Source: Verrucomicrobiota bacterium
GTDB taxonomy: Bacteria > Verrucomicrobiota > Verrucomicrobiia > Verrucomicrobiales > Verrucomicrobiaceae
Length of the DNA: 64,000 bases
NCBI GenBank assembly: GCA_963204975.1
Contig: CAUJJC010000272.1
Location: 32,402-96,401, forward strand
Direction: 5' to 3'
Both the position numbers and the translations under genes were made by a program. Positions 61,263 to 64,000 of the stretch are shown here, piece by piece. Below the pieces are notes generated by a model. It saw nothing but the letters and a program-made list of their open reading frames with translations. It was not told where the DNA came from and ran no database searches. Numbering within the stretch: the first letter of the stretch is position 1; each line of letters begins with the position of its first letter.

Positions 61263-62384
61263 TTAGTCGTCGTCGCCTTCGTCATCACTCATGCTGGCGC
61301 CGATCAGTTTGGCGAAGTCCTCGGCATTGGCTTCGTCTTCATCATCCTCCTTGAAGGTGGTGCTGCGGGCGAGCAGCGAGACACCGCCGGGGTTTGGATC
61401 AAGCAGCGTGCTGTCGAACTTCATGCCGAGAGACAGGCCCAGCTCGGCGAGCTTTTCCTTGATCTCGGTGAGGGACTTCTTGCCGAAGTTGCGGTAGCGC
61501 AGCATCTCGGCCTCGGTCTTCATGGCCAACTGGCCGACGGAGGTGATGTTGGCGTTGTTGAGGCAGTTCGCGGCGCGGACGGAGAGTTCGATCTCGTTCA
61601 CGCTCATGTTGAGCAGCTTGCGCAACTCGCTGTTCTCTTCGGACTGGGCTTCCGGTGCGGCCTCGAATTCGATCTGGCTGTCGTCGTAATTGACGAACAC
61701 ATCGAAGTGGTGGCGCAGGATGGCGGAGGACTGGGTGAGGGCGTCGCTCGGGGAAATGCGTCCGTCGGTCCAGACATCGAGCACCAGCTTGTCATAGTCA
61801 GTGTTCTGGCCCACACGAGTGGCTTCCACGCCATACTTCACGCGGGTGACTGGCGAGAAGATGGAGTCGATGGGGATCACGCCAATCGGGGTGTCCGGGC
61901 GCTTGTTTTCTTCCCAGGAGGAATAGCCGCGGCCCACGCGGACTTCGAATTCAGCTTCGAACTTGGCTTTGCGGTCCAGCGTGCAGATGATCTGGTCCTT
62001 GTTCACCACGCTGTAGCGATGGTCTTCCTTAATGTCGGCGGCGGTGACCACGCCTTCCTTGTCCACCGTGATGGAGAGCAGGGCGGCTTCCTTGTTGTCG
62101 CCGTGGCTGAATTTCACCTTCTTGAGGTTCAGCACGATCTGCGTGACGTCTTCGAGCACGCCGGGCAGGACAGAGAATTCATGTTCAGCTCCGCGAATTT
62201 TCACGGAGGTGATGGAGGCACCTTCCAAAGAGGAAAGCAGGACGCGGCGCAGGGAGTTGCCGATGGTGTGACCGAATCCGCGGTCAAAGGGCTCGGCGAC
62301 GAACTGTGCGTAGGTATCGGTGGCCGTCGCTTCGTTGCGAACGAGGCGATTCGGCATTTCGAATCGTGCTAGACGTGTGGGCAT
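61263..62384 (-). CDS. rpoA: RNA polymerase alpha subunit
   Basis: A 373-residue protein. The N-terminal domain has the assembly motif EPFDRGFGHTIGNSLRRVLL, and the C-terminal domain has ELSVRAANCLNNANI and YRNFGKKSLTEIKEKL for UP-element DNA contact. An acidic C-terminal tail (EDDEDEANAEDFAKLIGA, then DDEGDDD) makes it longer than the E. coli protein (329 aa). The start MPTRLARFEMPNRL is retained over the later ATG at 62357. It precedes rplQ. The gene upstream is dsbD, not rpsD, so the ribosomal operon is split in this organism. Confidence 0.97.
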   Translation of the reverse strand: MPTRLARFEMPNRLVRNEATATDTYAQFVAEPFDRGFGHTIGNSLRRVLLSSLEGASITSVKIRGAEHEFSVLPGVLEDVTQIVLNLKKVKFSHGDNKEAALLSITVDKEGVVTAADIKEDHRYSVVNKDQIICTLDRKAKFEAEFEVRVGRGYSSWEENKRPDTPIGVIPIDSIFSPVTRVKYGVEATRVGQNTDYDKLVLDVWTDGRISPSDALTQSSAILRHHFDVFVNYDDSQIEFEAAPEAQSEENSELRKLLNMSVNEIELSVRAANCLNNANITSVGQLAMKTEAEMLRYRNFGKKSLTEIKEKLAELGLSLGMKFDSTLLDPNPGGVSLLARSTTFKEDDEDEANAEDFAKLIGASMSDDEGDDD

Positions 62385-62485
62385 GTGTATTTGATGTGGC
62401 CGGGTTACCGCTGGGGCGAGTCCCTGAATTCATCGTGAGATGGTTCAGGCCCAGAGACCGACGGCGATTGACGTAGCTCGCGAGG

Positions 62486-62516
62486 GGCGGGGATTAGACA
62501 CCACCCGCCTTTTTTT
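62486..62516 (+). terminator. Plus-strand terminator-like hairpin without an upstream plus-strand gene
   Basis: A 6-bp perfect GC stem (GGCGGG/CCCGCC, loop 12 nt) followed by seven T. It lies between rpoA and dsbD, both on the minus strand. It could end an antisense or small RNA, or stop readthrough. Confidence 0.5.
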
Positions 62517-62529
62517 GCAACCGGGAATT

Positions 62530-64000
62530 CTAGCGGCTCAAAGCGGTGGAAACCGTGTCCACCGAGAGCAGTTCCGGCAGGATCACCGGCTCCTTCTCGC
62601 CTGGGGCGTAATACACATTCACCGGCACGGCGGCCTTCTTGTATTCATCGCGCAGCACGGTGGTGATGCGGTCGTCGTAGTTAGTCCAGTCGGCTTTGAG
62701 CAACTGGATGCCTTTGTCGTGGATCAGCTTCTGGAGCGATTCGTTGTGATAGACGCGCTTGTTGACCTGGCACGTCGCGCACCAGCGGGCGGTGAAGTCG
62801 ATATACACCGGCTTGCCCGCGTCGCGCAGTTGCTTCACCAACTCCGGCGACCACGCCTGCCACGTCATGTCCTGTGCCGAGCCTTTGGCAGGTGCCGCCT
62901 GCGGCCAGCCGAGATACAAGCCAGAGGCCATCGCGAGCACCGCAAAGCCCAGGCCAAGCGTGCGCGCCTTCGCCGACTTGTGCGGCAGATACCAGCGGCC
63001 ATAGATCCAGCACGCCAGCGAGACGAGCACCAAGCCAAAGATGGTCATCAGCAAGTGCCACTCATCGACCAGCCCGCCCAAGGTCCACAGCATGTAGCCC
63101 ACGGTGCCGAAGATGAGAAAGCTCATGCCCTGCTTGAAGCTCTCCATCCATGCGCCGGGGCGCGGTAGCTTCTTCACCAATCCGGGAGCCAGCGACAGAA
63201 TGAGATATGGCGAGGACAAGCCGAGGCCGATCACCGTGAACACACCCAACGCCAGCGCCGTGGGCAGCGACACCGCATAGGTCAAGGCGGTGCCGAGGAA
63301 CGGTGCCGAGCACGGCGTGGCCACCACCGTGGCGAGCAACCCGGAGAAGAACGAGCCCTGCAAGCCGCTCTTGTTTTGCAGCCCCTGACCCACGCCGACC
63401 GCCGACGTGCCGATCTCAAATACGCCCGCCATGTTCAGGCCGAAGGCCATGAAGAAGTAGCACAGCGCCAGCACGAACAGCGGCGACTGTAGCTGCGCGC
63501 CCCAGCCCTTGCCTAGCGTGATCACGAACAGCGCCAGCGCCCAAAAGCACACCAGCACGCCCAGCGTGTAGGCCGCACCGTGCAGGAAGATCTTTTTCCG
63601 GTCCTGCCCCGCCTGCTGCACGAAGCCCATGATCTTGATCCCCAGCACCGGGAACACGCACGGCATCACATTCAAAATCAGCCCGCCGATGAAGGCGAAG
63701 AGCAGCAGCGTCGGGATGCTGTATTGCTGCGCGGGTGAGAGGGCAGCGGCGTTCGTGCTCGTTCTTGTCAAGTTGGAAGCCGGAGCCGCCTGGCTCGCCG
63801 CAACCGCAGGCTGAATCGGCAGCTTCACTGCGAAGGCCTTCGTGTTCGCATCGCCGTCCAGCCATCCGTCCTCGGAGACGAGCAAGCCTTCGAGCGCTTC
63901 CTTCGGTGGATTGTCCTCGGTCGGCGGCAGACTCAGCACCCAGCGGTCGCCATCCTTCTTCAACTCCTGCGGCTTCTGCGAGTCGATGTCCTGATCGGGA
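62530..64000 (-). CDS. dsbD: Thiol:disulfide interchange protein DsbD (5' part outside window)
   Basis: About 490 codons; the frame stays open to the right edge, so the N-terminal DsbD-alpha domain is cut. The visible part has the C-terminal piece of that domain (GDRWVLSLPP), then the eight-helix DsbD beta region with the cysteine of VMPCVFPVLGIKIMGF and the partner ATPCSAPFLGTAL, and a C-terminal thioredoxin domain with the CATC active site in FTARWCATCQVNK. The protein carries electrons from cytoplasmic thioredoxin to periplasmic thiol-proteins, needed for disulfide isomerisation and cytochrome c maturation. That fits a genome rich in CxxCH proteins. It is followed by rpoA after 145 bp, including a plus-strand hairpin. 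Confidence 0.95.
   Translation of the reverse strand, partial: PDQDIDSQKPQELKKDGDRWVLSLPPTEDNPPKEALEGLLVSEDGWLDGDANTKAFAVKLPIQPAVAASQAAPASNLTRTSTNAAALSPAQQYSIPTLLLFAFIGGLILNVMPCVFPVLGIKIMGFVQQAGQDRKKIFLHGAAYTLGVLVCFWALALFVITLGKGWGAQLQSPLFVLALCYFFMAFGLNMAGVFEIGTSAVGVGQGLQNKSGLQGSFFSGLLATVVATPCSAPFLGTALTYAVSLPTALALGVFTVIGLGLSSPYLILSLAPGLVKKLPRPGAWMESFKQGMSFLIFGTVGYMLWTLGGLVDEWHLLMTIFGLVLVSLACWIYGRWYLPHKSAKARTLGLGFAVLAMASGLYLGWPQAAPAKGSAQDMTWQAWSPELVKQLRDAGKPVYIDFTARWCATCQVNKRVYHNESLQKLIHDKGIQLLKADWTNYDDRITTVLRDEYKKAAVPVNVYYAPGEKEPVILPELLSVDTVSTALSR

Noticed and set aside
62440-63168. 242-residue plus-strand frame
   Set aside because: Antisense to dsbD; crosses the plus-strand hairpin.

Overview
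The window is a GC-rich bacterial chromosome segment, most likely from a Prosthecobacter-like member of the Verrucomicrobiaceae. The evidence is two DUF1549/DUF1553 plus DUF1501 gene pairs, a very large PVC-type CxxCH protein, a Ser/Thr kinase next to an ECF sigma factor, zinc-ribbon MotA/ExbB proteins, and an RpoA/L17 pair of bacterial type. Many start codons lack a clear Shine-Dalgarno sequence, while ATGA stop/start overlaps are frequent. All calls are from reading the sequence; no database search was run.

Layout. 1-5 kb: the N-terminus of a methyltransferase cut by the window edge, a DUF3500 protein, and a DUF1549/DUF1553 + Tat-exported DUF1501 pair closed by a strong terminator. 5-13.9 kb: a BlaI/BlaR1-like pair whose protease carries a Wzz-like coiled-coil domain, a cupin gene coupled to rdgB, tRNA-Thr(TGT), a Sel1 mini-gene, zwf, a double NIPSNAP protein, pyrE and miaB. 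13.9-20 kb: an EEP-family membrane protein, a cytochrome/discoidin PSD1 protein, a palindromic REP-like element and a second DUF1501 gene. 20-23 kb: two small unknown genes and a comM/yifB ATPase.

22.9-42.2 kb is the most interesting part. A minus-strand operon encodes a small Tat/Sec-exported Ig-like protein, a HEAT-repeat membrane protein, an ECF sigma factor fused to an FHA domain, a lipoprotein and a transmembrane Ser/Thr kinase. Next come a secreted subtilase with its own promoter region and a four-gene operon (GH5 hydrolase, outer-membrane barrel, FecR-like secreted protein, and a 2384-residue subtilase/RCC1/Calx-beta protein). The same 29-base element, with invariant spacing, lies upstream of all three transcription units. 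I infer a kinase/FHA-sigma signalling system that autoregulates and controls a surface and secreted protein regulon.

42.2-50.8 kb: an ogt-alkB alkylation-repair operon, then a five-gene minus-strand operon (two halogenase-like FAD enzymes, a LolA-like protein, a PagL-like protein and an AMP-dependent ligase interrupted by one in-frame TGA) divergent from an LpxL-like acyltransferase and a polysaccharide deacetylase. The gene content resembles the accessory part of aryl-polyene/flexirubin-type clusters, but no ketosynthase or carrier protein is present. 50.8-64 kb: the PVC CxxCH protein, a putative M50-like membrane protease, a zinc-ribbon ExbB with two large ExbD-like proteins, rplQ-rpoA with terminator, and most of a dsbD gene running off the right edge.
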